DNA of 64,000 nt from Brachionus rotundiformis (taxonomy: Eukaryota; Rotifera; Eurotatoria; Ploima; Brachionidae). The stretch is from positions 2,049,619 to 2,113,618 of the forward strand of contig JAESIW010000180.1 of assembly GCA_016802295.1 (NCBI GenBank), read 5' to 3'. Below, one piece after another: positions 36,969 to 48,170 of the stretch. Each line of letters begins with the position of its first letter. Position 1 is the stretch's first letter. The translations under genes and the position numbers were made by a program. The notes beneath the pieces were generated by a model. It was not told the DNA's origin, did not search any database, and saw only the letters and a program-made list of their open reading frames with translations.

Positions 36969-37694
36969 ATGGAGGATTTCAAAGATATTTATAAAAACTC
37001 GAAGCAATCGAGTGACTTTAAACTTCGATTGAATGGATCTACCTACAGAAAAATTCGTAACGAATTTAGCCATACTAAAATGGGTAACACTATAACAATA
37101 AGAGATAATGGAAGAATGAAAGATTTGGAAGATTTGAATAATAAATATGAAATACACGTACCAAATTTGATATATTCTTTAAACAAACAGAAAAGATGGC
37201 AGGTAGGTACCGAGCTAACCAAGAATATGTCCGACTTTAAGAAAGAAAATATTGATGTAAGATTATATGAAACTCGTAACAGAAACGAAAAAAAAGCAAA
37301 CTGTGTTGCCATACATAAAAGTCAGGGAGATCAGATTAAAGTCAAAAAGACATTTGCTAATTTGGAATCAATAAGATGTAATGATACATATTCAGATTGG
37401 GATGTTCAGTATGAGATTGAATATGCCCCAAAAAAAGATATTCTAAAATACGGAAATAGAAAATTTGCTACAGAGCCAAAAATGTTAAGAGGAAAAAATA
37501 GAAAATTAGAAACTGATTATGATGAATGTCTAGAGGATTTAAGTGAAGAAAGTGAAAAAGAAGATACTTCTAGTGAAGATCAACAAAAACGAAATGAAAT
37601 AAATTTATCTATTGAAACTCTAATAGACGACCATTTATGTTCGGTGGTTGAAAAAAATGAAAGGAAGCAAAGAAAAAAACAGGAACAAAAATAA
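36969..37694 (+). CDS. Unrecognised charged protein, 241 residues, single exon
   Basis: The frame starts at the first ATG (MEDFKDIYKN) and runs uninterrupted to 37694, which is long for DNA this A/T-rich. The protein is hydrophilic and Lys/Glu/Asn-rich, with no signal peptide or membrane helix. Residues near 90-140 alternate basic and aromatic positions (WQVGTEL, RLYETRNRN). A DWDVQYEIEYAP segment follows, then an acidic stretch (CLEDLSEESEKED) and a very basic C-terminus (ERKQRKKQEQK). The charge pattern would suit a nuclear or RNA/chromatin-associated protein, but that is inference only. No family is recognised. It is divergent from TACC and convergent with the two-DBD nuclear receptor. Confidence 0.6.
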   Translation: MEDFKDIYKNSKQSSDFKLRLNGSTYRKIRNEFSHTKMGNTITIRDNGRMKDLEDLNNKYEIHVPNLIYSLNKQKRWQVGTELTKNMSDFKKENIDVRLYETRNRNEKKANCVAIHKSQGDQIKVKKTFANLESIRCNDTYSDWDVQYEIEYAPKKDILKYGNRKFATEPKMLRGKNRKLETDYDECLEDLSEESEKEDTSSEDQQKRNEINLSIETLIDDHLCSVVEKNERKQRKKQEQK

Positions 37695-38011
37695 AAAATA
37701 TTGTTAAATTAAAAATTAATTTATTGTTAAATTATTTTTATAATAAAAAAAAATAACATATTATTTAACATTTCAAAAATCCTAAAGAAACATAAAAAAA
37801 CGTAATTTAAAGAAATTTATATAATATATTAAATGAATATGATATCAAAACAAAGACGAAAAGGTAATAAAATAAAAATAATATTAATTTGATTGATCTA
37901 CTGTTTAAAAAGAAACATTAGAAAAAAATCCCAACAAAATAAACGACAGAAAAGAAAAAATCTTGGTTGAGATAAACTTTGTACAAAATGAAACATACAT
38001 TTTTCTAAAGC

Positions 38012-40265
38012 TTATCCAAGAACTGGAACTGGAAAAGAATTTTTGCAAAAAATTTCCTTTTTTTTTGAAAATTCAGGTTCTTGAGAATTGGGCAAGTAGA
38101 CCTTTTCGATGAAAGTTGAATCTTTGAAGGCGTTGGGATCCACTTCGAGTATTTTGAAGTAAGATTGAGCGATGCCTTTTTGAATGATCGAGTTGAATTT
38201 GCGGAAATAGACAAGCATTAACAGTATTTCGTCACACGTTATTTCTTCGTTTCGCCTGGCTATTGATTAAATTGGAAATAAAATTTGGTAAAATAAAAGA
38301 AAAAATGATACCAATCATGTATTGACGCAATGCAGTTCCTATTTTGTCCCTTGTGTCTGTGATTGTGCTGTAATCCTTTAAGTATTTGCTACCTTTAAAG
38401 AAGAAACAATCAAAAATATGTTTATTGATAAAAGAAAAAAAATTGTTTTGATTCTAACCTGATGATATGACTAGAAGTGCTGAGTAGAGAGCGTATTCTT
38501 TGTCGTCTAGTTTGAATTTTTCAAATTTTTCATGAATAGTTTTCATGAATTGAGATGTCTTGTAAAAGATTGGAAATATTTTTAGAAAATTTTCCAATTT
38601 AGCTTGATCACAATTGAAGTAGTTGTAGTTTTCACATTTTCGCTGAAGAGAAAGCATTATGACAGAATGAATTGAGCATTTAATAAGCTCTTCTTTGTCC
38701 AATGTACCAAATTGAATAAACTCTTTAATGTTTTTTATTTACAAGTTTTAATGAAAAACAGAAAGAAACTAATTTACCTGGTATGTTTCCCAAAAAATTG
38801 GCCAAATGTACAGCATACTTGTAGAAATACTTTAGTATATCGCTCAAATACACGTAATAGTTGTCACTGGTTGTTGGCGAAAAATTGAACGAATTTCCAG
38901 GCTGGTAGCCATTGTAAGTCAATGCCAACTGTGATGTCTGATAGGACTTGCCAAAAAAGTCATTGTTTATCAAAATAAGTGGATTCAAATTCAAATGATA
39001 AAATTTGTATATTGTCTTGATTAGATCTTTGATTGAATCACTCAACGAATCTTCAATTGAAGTTGCCAGAGGTGGCAAACTCTGTGAATACAACAAATTA
39101 TGATTAGCACTTGAGGTTGACATTTCGACTGGTAACAATTCACTTTGAGCAAACTGATTTGAGCTTGAACTTGGCCAACCGTAGTATCCATTGTATCCGT
39201 TTGCATTTAGATTACCAAAGTTTGACTGTTCTCCAAGCTTTAGGTTGTCTGCATTTATATTGTTTATGATGTATGTTTGATTTGTGTATTGGTTCACATT
39301 TATTATCTGCTGTGTGCCATTTGCAATATTTGATGTCTGATAATTCATGTTGGTCATTTCATATTCAGACAAACTTGTGCTCGCACCATTTTCGCTTTTG
39401 ACTCGTTTTATTTTACGTTGTGTAGCCAAATAGTCTGCGTTAGGTCGAACGCCTCTACTTTGCCATTCAAGAATGTTGTGTTTGAATAGATTTGACTGAC
39501 GACCGATTCGGCTATCTTAAGGTTTTTTTCAATTCTTTTTTTTTTCAATTTTTTGAAAAATTTACTTTTGGCTGACATCCCTACTGCCATACATTTTTGA
39601 AATCTACAATATCTACACATGTTTCGTGTAGCTGCACTTATTTCACAACTACCATTTTCCAAACATCTGTATCTTTCTGGTGCCCGTTCCTTTATACTTC
39701 TTCTAAAAAAACCCTTCAAAAAGATTATTTCTTGTTTTGTTTGTAATTATTTTTTTACTTTGCATCCTTCACATGTAATAGCACCGAAATGAATCCCTGA
39801 AGATGGTGCTTTACAAACGTAACAAGGAAATCCTTTAAAAATTTCAGCCACTGTTGGGCTATTTGAATTATCTTGAATATAATTTTAAAAAATAATAATC
39901 AGGATATTTGAGGTTTATTTTATTTCTTTTACCATTTATTGTCATTCCAACCTCTTTACATTTTTGGAATCTGCAATATTGGCACTGTGTTCTCGTTGTT
40001 CTGACAATCACACAATCTTTGTTTCTTATACATTTATATTTGGCATCTTCTCCATTGATACTCCGCAGAAAAAATTTCTGTCATTATAATTAAACTATTA
40101 ACTTTTATTATTTACTTTATTAACTTGATTTAAATAATATATTACCTTACAGGCCTCACAAGTAACTGCTCCGCAGTGCCAACCACTCGATGGTTCACCA
40201 CATACTTTGCATGGTTCAAACCTGTCTTCTTGAATCATCGCAAAAGCGTTTATCTTATTAGCCAT
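38012..40265 (-). CDS. Two-DBD nuclear receptor (2DBD-NR)
   Basis: Ligand-regulated-type transcription factor with two complete zinc-finger DNA-binding domains before a ligand-binding domain. Eight exons join in frame: 40265-40146, 40077-39933, 39871-39759, 39713-39566, 39515-38778, 38722-38459, 38392-38312 and 38259-38012, giving 618 residues. DBD1 is about residues 19-84 (CKVCGEPSSGWHC...CEACKKFF; second finger C...C...CQYCRFQKC). After only about 20 residues DBD2 occupies about 105-170 (CYVCKAPSSGIHFG...CEGCKGFFRRS; CRYCRFQKCMAVGMS), followed by a C-terminal extension SRIGRQSNLFKHN. The two P-boxes, CEACKK then CEGCKG, are those described for the protostome 2DBD-NR group. An Asn/Gln/Ser-rich hinge precedes an LBD at about 300-618 with NIPGEFIQFGTLDKEELIKCS typical of helices 3-5. 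No clear AF-2 helix is visible at the end (…FPVPVLG). Introns are about 45-70 bp. Confidence 0.93.
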
Positions 40266-42300
40266 TTTACAATATTCTTATTTATCTGAAAATTTTTAAA
40301 CAATCATTTAAATTTATATTTTCTTTTAATTTTTTTAAACACTTTTTAAAAAACTGACTGAAAAATTTCTATCTTAAATCTTAATCGATTTCTATAGACA
40401 CTTAAAATTTTTAGTATGAATTCAATTTTAGACAGCGAGATCAATAATATTGTAAACTTGGTAGATGATCGTTTCGGGTTGACCAGACATGCTTCTGTTG
40501 ACAGGCTCAATTGGTTAATTTATCATTTATTAAAAATTAATAAAACTCATTTGTGATTTTTTTTCTTTTTTTTTATAATTTAAAATCAAGAGATTTGTCC
40601 TGAATTTCGGTACATCCTATTTTTTGGACAAGAAAATACTTGAATTCAACTTTTTTTTTGGTATATTATAATGAATCATTCCATTTTTATTTCATTTGAT
40701 AATAAAAAAGACATTGTTTAAGCAGGTTTTATTATTAAATGTCTAATTAACTCTTGATTAAATTAAATAATTTTATTAAAAAAAAGCACAAGAGTTCAAT
40801 CAGTTTTTAATTTTTTATTCCAACTAAATTTTATTTTAAATTTGTGTGCATTGATTATTGTATCCAAAAATTGGTTCAAGCATAAATTGCCGAAACTATG
40901 AAACATTTTGTTTATGTATTGATTTTTCCATCAAATTTTTCATAAAAACCTGATAGCTTCAAATTGCTGATTGGTCAGAGTTTGTTTTATAATTAAAACA
41001 ATGATATGACCATAAAAATTTACTCGTTCACAATCTAAAAAATAAACTATGCTGGTTTTTGGACAATCTGATTAAAAGCATTAAATAGCCGACATTTCTG
41101 AACATTTAATTTATTGTAAGGAAACCATATTGAATGAATGATTGATATCAATTAGATACTAATCTTAATTTGAAAAAAAATTAAATATCAGCTAAAATTA
41201 GCAGCTATCATTGATTGTTCACGATTCGTTTAAATTAGTAATTTTTTTTTTGAATACACAAATTTCAATTTTAAATTTTAATCTTTGATATTAGGTCAAC
41301 ATTTGACAATTGTTTTATTCAAATTCAAAATCGATTATAAATAGAATCAATCAATATTAATTTAATTTTAATAAGAAATATTAACTTATAAAGAAAAATA
41401 TCTATATTTTGATAAGAAAATAAAATATTTTAAAAAAAATTATCATGTTGACTCTAAAATTATAATTTTATTTAATGATTTTAAAATTTTAAAAAGTTTA
41501 AATCAAGGATTGATGAACTGGACAAATACAATAGAAAACCTCCCAGTGAGTTAAGTACTTAAACAAATAATACCATTCTCTTGTTGAAGTTCAAAATTCT
41601 CTATTTAAAACATTAAAAATTTCCAAAAATTACTAATTATTTGATTTTTTCACTTCTTTAAAATCTACCCAATATAAATGATAAATCGATATTAAACTTG
41701 GTCTTTCATAGCAAGTGGTCCGGTCTCAGTTTAGATACCATTTGATTTAGACGATATTTTGCAGGCTTTTTTTCCTTTCAAGTTTATTCCTCGATTCGTT
41801 GTATATGATAAATATAAAATTTGACTGCTTTTCAAAAATTAGTAAAAAATATTAAATTTAAAGGCGCTATTAATTTTTTTCCCATCAACTTTTTAAAGTT
41901 TTTACTCTCATGAATAATGATTTTTACTTCAAACCTAAGACTAACCCTGGCTTAAATTTTAAGTAAATTGGAAAGGCTTGTGTAGCTTTTTTAAATTTTT
42001 TTTTGATAAATATATATTTTTAAAGTACAGGAACCAATATTGTTAGATTTCTCTAAAGAAAGTATACATGTATATATAATTGAATCTTGGATCATAAAAT
42101 AAAATCAAAGTAGTTATTATATTATTTGATCAGTATTTTAATATTTTGATAACTTTTAAATATAAAATGACATGTAAATATTTAGAATAAATTTAATTTA
42201 GCATTTAATCAAAATAATTAAAGTAAAATCTATTAATTTTTAATGATTTTACGAAAAAAAAATTTTAACACCAACAAAATTAATAATTTTTAAGTTAATT
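40266..42300. other. AT-rich intergenic DNA with one small open frame
   Basis: About 2 kb upstream of the two-DBD receptor. A plus-strand ATG at 40416 opens 46 codons (MNSILDSEINNIVNLVDDRF...) ending at 40556, with a TTTTTAG acceptor-like site just before it. Its composition is more protein-like than its surroundings, but no continuation or family is apparent. The rest is A/T-rich with nothing recognisable. Confidence 0.35.
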
Positions 42301-43160
42301 GGAATTCTTCTCTTGAGTTTTTCAGCAATGTTTACATATTTTTCTGTCGGAAATGATATATTGTTACTTAATTGTAAGACCGACTAAATGCTTACATATG
42401 TACTGGTTAAAAATGTTCGAAATGTGCATTTCCTTTCTTTCCATTTGACTGCCTTATCATCTCAATTAGCTAAAGTTAAGATCCATATTGCAAAAGCTCT
42501 CATTTTGAATTGACTAAAGGTGTTCCAATTTAATTCATTAGGATTGCTGATTGTTCACCAGTTCACATCGTTTATCTTGGTTGCGTATTTGTTAGACCAT
42601 TTTGTTACTGTCAAGAGACATTGTTCAAAAACCGGTCATTCTCTCTACTCGCTCTGTGTCTTTATCAGTTGTTACGTTGTGGTGATATTTGATGGATCGA
42701 GTTGTTATTTGTTAATTGCTCCAAAATTGTTTTAGGTATCATTTTTAAATCAATTTTAAATTTTAATTTTTAAATTGGTATGGTCATGTTCGTGTTCATC
42801 TTGCTTCTGAAAAAAAATTAACATCGAAATTGTAGATGTCAAATAATATGTTATGGTATCTTTGCTCTATTGCCAACTTGCGGCTTCTGTGAGCTGTATC
42901 ATTTCTTTCATCGTCCTTCTCAACTTACTTCATCCGAGACATACTCTGGAATATTTAGCGCAATTGGAATTTTTTTGGTAACTGATTGTTTATACGTTTT
43001 GTTTTGATCTAATAAAATTGAAATTTGGTATGAATTGAGGTAAAATTATTCCAGACTCGAATGAAGATGCTGAAAAGGAAGATGGAACAAATTAATGGAA
43101 GTTTTTTCACTTTAAAGTTATTTTCACTTTCATTTCCTGTCTTGTTTTTTTTTATCTAAA
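42301..43160 (+). pseudogene. Fragments of a possible multi-pass membrane protein gene
   Basis: A less A/T-rich patch with coding-like plus-strand frames. About 42525-42735 reads a hydrophobic segment (LLIVHQFTSFILVAYLLD, then SLYSLCVFISCYVVVIF) and stops at a TAG that overlaps a good donor, AG|GTATCA. After a T-rich stretch ending ATTGTAG at about 42835, a second frame reads ICYGIFALLPTCGFCELYHFF and GIFSAIGIFLVTDCLYVLF. Near 43055 an acceptor TTCCAG is followed by an acidic frame (DSNEDAEKEDGTN) ending in a stop. The layout suggests a small four-helix membrane protein of MARVEL type, but the in-frame stop and lack of a start make a pseudogene or mis-modelled gene more likely. Confidence 0.3.
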
Positions 43161-43367
43161 GCAATTCTTGAAGCAAAATTTTCATTATTTTTCATGTAAA
43201 AAGTAGGGAAAAATTAATTTGATAAACATTTAACAAATCAAATAAAAAAGAAAAAGATTATAAAATTTATTGAAGTGATGATTTGAAGTTTGGCCAAAAA
43301 AAATAAAATCTAGTGCTAAAGCGTTTAAATTTTCTTATAGATTTCATGTTAGATTCTAAATAAACAT

Positions 43368-45645
43368 TTAAGCTTCTTCGGTATTTTGTGAAGATTTAAT
43401 GGTAGTTGTCATAACTTGAGATAAATTTTTCATACTCTCTGCTAGAGAACCAAGTTCAGACCATTTTTGTGATTGAATAAGGTATTCAAATTCCTTCAAA
43501 CGTTGAATTTCGAATTGTAGATTTCTAATTTTTAAGTTTAATTGCTCTATTTCCGAATAAAGATTTGCTTTATTTTCTTCCAAAATTGTTATTTTCGAAT
43601 TTGCCTCTCGTAACTGGTTTAGCAGATCTGGCTCTCTAACTTTATTGAAATCATCAATATGGCCTTCTAATTCACTAATTCTAGATTTAAGTGAAGTTAT
43701 TAAATTTGATTCAACTTCTCCTTGGCGTTCAAAATTCTCTATCTAAAAAAATCAAAATAAGATAAAATATCAAATACAAAAAATTAAGTAACAAACTAAA
43801 TTACCCTCAATTCTAATGATCTCACATTATTTTTTTCACTAGTTAACATATAATTTAAGTCTTCAATTTCAGACTTCATTGAGCTTAATTTTGTTCTGGA
43901 AAGCTCAAGATTTTGCTTATAAATTTTTATTTCATCATCTTTATCATTTTTCAACTATTTAAAACAATAAATAAAACACTATTTAAAATGTAATTTTTTT
44001 ATCAAACTTGTTCAAGTCTTTTTTCAAGATTGTTTTTATTGCTCAAAAGGTGGTTATAGTCTTGGTTAAATTTTATTTGCTGAGCGTCCAATTCTCGTTG
44101 TTTGTTCAGGAGTTGATTCTGTAAATTTTTTAAGGCTGATTCATTTGTATTCTCAACTGATTGTAAGGAATTTTCAAGATCATGAATTCTAGTTTTTAAA
44201 TTTGATTGATTTTTAATTTCCAATCTTTCTTGTAGTTTAAACTGCTCAACCTTTTTTTTTAATTTTTAATCAAATTTTTTTTAAGTCAATGATTAAAATT
44301 ACTTGAGACTTAAGGCCATTCGAAATGCTTTTCTCATTTTCAAGCTCAGTTTGCACTTTTTCCAAATTTAATTTTGCCAAGTCGGAATTTTTCTTGGCCA
44401 AGATTAAGTCTGACTCATTTTGTTTCAATGACATCTCCAAAGACGAAGATAGTCGAGAATTTTCTTCGTTCAATTTTTCAATTTTACCTTTCAGTACATT
44501 TAGTTCTAAATGTAGATTTGAATTTTCGTCTTGAAGCTTAATTTGACAAAATAGAAAAATATTTTTTAAAATAATACCATACTTGTTTGGCAGTGAGTGA
44601 TTCCTTGTTAAGAGCGTCATTTGTCATTGAGAGTTTTAATGAAATATTGTTCAAAGAGCTCTAAATAAGTACAAATTTAGAAAAATATTAAAATTTTTAT
44701 AATTTATAATGCCTTTAATTCATTTAAATTTGATTTTCTCAATGATGGATCCGATAGCTGGCGTTGAAGGTCTTTAATCAAATTATCTCTTGAAATTAGA
44801 AGTGATCTAGTTTCATTTAACTCAGCTCTTAACTGAAGATTATCTTTTCTTACATTTTCTAGCTAAAAAGTAATTGTTTATCAAGAAATTATGAGAAAAT
44901 ATTCTAATCTTCCTAATTTACCTGAATTTCCATTCTGGACAAGTGTTGAGACTGGTCATCATTCTCTAAATGATGCTTGTCAAGCACATCCTTTAATTTG
45001 GTTAGCTGGAATGAGCTTTCACTTAAATTATTTTCTAGTTCTGATTTTTGTTTTTTCAAAAAGTTTATTTCCTTTAATAAAAGATCACGCTCTTGATAAA
45101 AAGTTTCTTCAAAAAAATAAAAAAATTTCAAATAAGCTTATATTAGAATAATACTTTCTGTATTATGGAGCATTTTTAAGACACTTTCTTTTTGCTCATT
45201 TTCTTCTATCAAACTTTTTTCTAAATCGTTCTTCTCTTTTTCAATCGAAAGCATTTCATTCTTCAATTTAAGACTGGTTTTGTCATACTTTAAGCTGGAC
45301 TCAAGACCATTTAAATTTAGCTGTTGACGCGTAAGAAAAGTTAAGAATTTTTTTAAATTAGAATTTATTAAGATTTTTTTAATTCACAAAAGGATATAAA
45401 TAGTTGCATTCAAGCTCTAGGAAATAAACTTGTTGCTGAAGATTTTTTATGTATTCAATTTCAATATTTTCCAAATCTGAATTTTGTGTTGAGTTTTTCT
45501 TCGATCGACTAAAATTATTAATTCTGAATGGTTTGTTAAATAAATTTAAAATAACTTACTTTAATGATGAGTTTTTCGAGTTTTTAGTAGATGTAAGATT
45601 AGAATTCTTAAATGATTTGGTAGTAAGTGCCGATTTTAGAGACAT
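43368..45645 (-). CDS. Coiled-coil protein, 595 residues, ten exons
   Basis: Ten exons join in frame: 45645-45560, 45508-45388, 45320-45155, 45106-44922, 44862-44713, 44660-44583, 44536-44303, 44250-44008, 43954-43805 and 43742-43368. The protein starts MSLKSALTTKSFKNSN and has a Ser/Asn/Lys-rich head, then the segment YIKNLQQQVYFLELE, then almost continuous heptad-type coiled coil to the C-terminus (…SQVMTTTIKSSQNTEEA). No catalytic or binding domain is visible. The pattern suits a centrosomal, ciliary or cytoskeletal structural protein, but I do not recognise the family. The intron after 44713 begins GC rather than GT. The exon at 44250 has a second in-phase acceptor, after 44242, that would remove three residues. 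Confidence 0.82.
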
Positions 45646-47593
45646 AGTTAGGAGCTTGATTCTGTTGAAAAATTTAGTAAAGAGTTAAAAATTAAAATTA
45701 GATACATTAAACACCTTGAAATTTTTTACTAAAAATCGGTTACTATGCATTTGCCTAGTAACTCATTTTATTAATCCTTTCTAATTTGAAATTACAATTT
45801 TTGTCTTAATATTTACTGATAAATCGAAATTAACTAATACTTATTTCTGAAGTACAAATTTGATGCATTCAAAAAGAAAATATTCTGGAAACATTCATTA
45901 ATTTTCAAGAATTAAAGTTATTTTTGAATTAAAGGTACACAATTCAATAGTTTCTATTGAATAAAATTACTAAATGAAAAAATATTATATTTCTTTGACG
46001 ATTCAATTAATTATATAATCTAAGACTATGTTCTATAGTGACAAAGGTTTCTTTGTTTCAATTTTTTGAAATTTTAATTTTTGACTGTTTGCTTGCTTTG
46101 GATTCTCCACAGTCAATCTCTGGTACTTTTTTTAATTTTGAGTGATTTTTCAAAGATATTTTGTTAAAGAAATATTTAGTTTATAAATTAATTCTATGAA
46201 TTATAAGATATTTAGACTAATTGGCAATGATTTAATTTTTATCAAATAAAAGTTATAATTGAACTGATCTGTTTTGGGATATATCGACACCAATCGAATT
46301 ATTAAAATAAAAATTTTAAAATTAGTCACTAAAAAAGTAATCTAAAACCAAAAATGATATCACTAATTTTTAGACATAGGTTTTAATGTTATTTTTGATT
46401 GTAATTTAATAGGTTCTAAGAAAAAGCCAAATTTAAAAGAAAATTATCAAAGCATGGCAAATAATTATATTTCTTAACATTTTTTTTGGAAAATGTGTAA
46501 TTAGCAAGAACTTCTATTTAAGAAAACTGCAATATAAAACTAGCCTAAAACTATTCCAACCTTAGCATATCAAAGAAATAAAATTTTGTCAATGTAACGT
46601 TGTATCTTGAATTATCAAGAACGAGCTATTAATGACACAGTTAAAAATTAGCTTTCGGCTTTAAGTTTCAAATGTATACTTTCTGTAAAAGGTTAAAAAT
46701 TAATTTGATTTTAACATTTTATGATTATTTTTTTTTTATAATAAAGAATTATAAAAATATGTGTCGATAAATTAAATCATTTTAAGTTGATAATTCGTTT
46801 TTTGCATTAGCATAGACTACTATACAGCAGTTAGTCCTACTATTTCTATTTCTGAATTTTATATTATCTAATTAATAAAAATGAAAATATTTAAGTTAGT
46901 CAGAAAGAGAATAAATTATTTTGATTTGACATTCAAGATTGAAATTTTTATATTAATTTTATCATTACATAAATTTAATTAATTAAAAATTACTATATTT
47001 AACATTTTCCTTAGAAACAAATTTAAAACAAATTAAATCAAGTATGATACTGAAATTTTAATAAATAAAAATTATAAAATTAAATCACAAGATTTTTCAA
47101 GGAAAATTGGGGCTAAAAAAGTTAATTTGTCATCTTTTAAATTAATTCACAATTGAGCTTAGTTTTGCTTTTAAAATTTTTCAAATCATTTTTATATACT
47201 TTCACTAATCTTTTTTTCTATACAACACGAGTCTATTTTTCTAGATAATTGATTATTATTAATTAGTCAGCTTATGTACGACTTTGGTTTTAAGTTTTTG
47301 TGGCTTTATCTTAAATTACTTGTAAACATTTTATACGAATCTCTAGTTCGCTGTGGCTAGAATATAACAATTATTTCAAATCTGAAAATTATTCCAAAAA
47401 AATTTGCTCAAAATTTTTCATATGAGATCGAAATCTAAGCAAAAATAGATTACAATCTTTATGAATTTTTTCAAATATACTTCTAAATAATTCTAGAAAA
47501 AAATTTTAATAATTTTATTTTTTTATGACTAGTTTTTGGAAGATACTAAGAAATAAACAAAAAATCATTTTTAAAAGACCTTAAGATAAAAAC
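45646..47593. other. AT-rich intergenic DNA
   Basis: About 1.9 kb between the divergent coiled-coil gene and UBE2L3. It must contain both promoters, but no coding frame, repeat or clear regulatory motif was identified. Confidence 0.45.
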
Positions 47594-48170
47594 ATGGCAG
47601 CGACAAGACGCCTTCAAAAAGAACTACAAGAAATAACTAGCGAAAACGGACTTAAGTCGTTTAAAAATATCGTTGTTGATGAACAAAATATTTTAAATTG
47701 GACGGGTCTGATCGTGCCAGAAAATCCGCCATATAACAAAGGAGCTTTCAAAATTGAGATCAATTTTCCAGGTAAAGCTAATAATTAAACTGGTTAAATT
47801 TATTTTTCAAGTTCACTTTAAGCCGAGTATCCATTTAAACCACCCAAGATAACATTCAAAACAAAGATTTATCATCCCAATATAGATGAAAAAGGACAAA
47901 TTTGTTTACCGATCATTCAAGCAGAGAATTGGAAACCTGCTACAAAAACGGATCAAGTCATACAGTCTCTGGTTGCTCTGGTAAATGATCCTGAGCCGGA
48001 ACATCCACTCAGAGGAGACATAGCGGATGGTTTATATAATTATATAAATTTTTGATAAAATTTATTAATTCATTTTATTTAACTAAGAATATACAAAAGA
48101 CAGGAAGAAATTTTTAAAAAATGCCGAAGAATACACGAAAAAATTTGCTGAAAAGCGACCACAAGATTAG
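47594..48170 (+). CDS. UBE2L3: Ubiquitin-conjugating enzyme E2 L3 (UbcH7 type)
   Basis: Cytosolic and nuclear E2 that receives ubiquitin from E1 and passes it to HECT and RBR ligases. Exons 47594-47771, 47823-48029 and 48088-48170 give 155 residues, against 154 in human UBE2L3. The UBC fold is complete: MAATRRLQKELQEI start, WTGLIVPENPPY, the FKPPKITFKTKIYHPN segment with the conserved Pro and HPN motif, the catalytic Cys87 in GQICLPII, ENWKPATKTDQVIQSL, and a C-terminus ending EKRPQD. Phe64 (human Phe63), important for HECT binding, and the family's DPEPEHPLR segment are present. Introns are 51 and 58 bp. A candidate AATAAA lies near 48306. Confidence 0.97.

Noticed and set aside
38012..40265. 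Two separate nuclear receptor genes fused by error
   Set aside because: Exon phases are continuous through both DBDs, the gap is a 20-residue linker, and the P-box pair matches the known two-DBD group.
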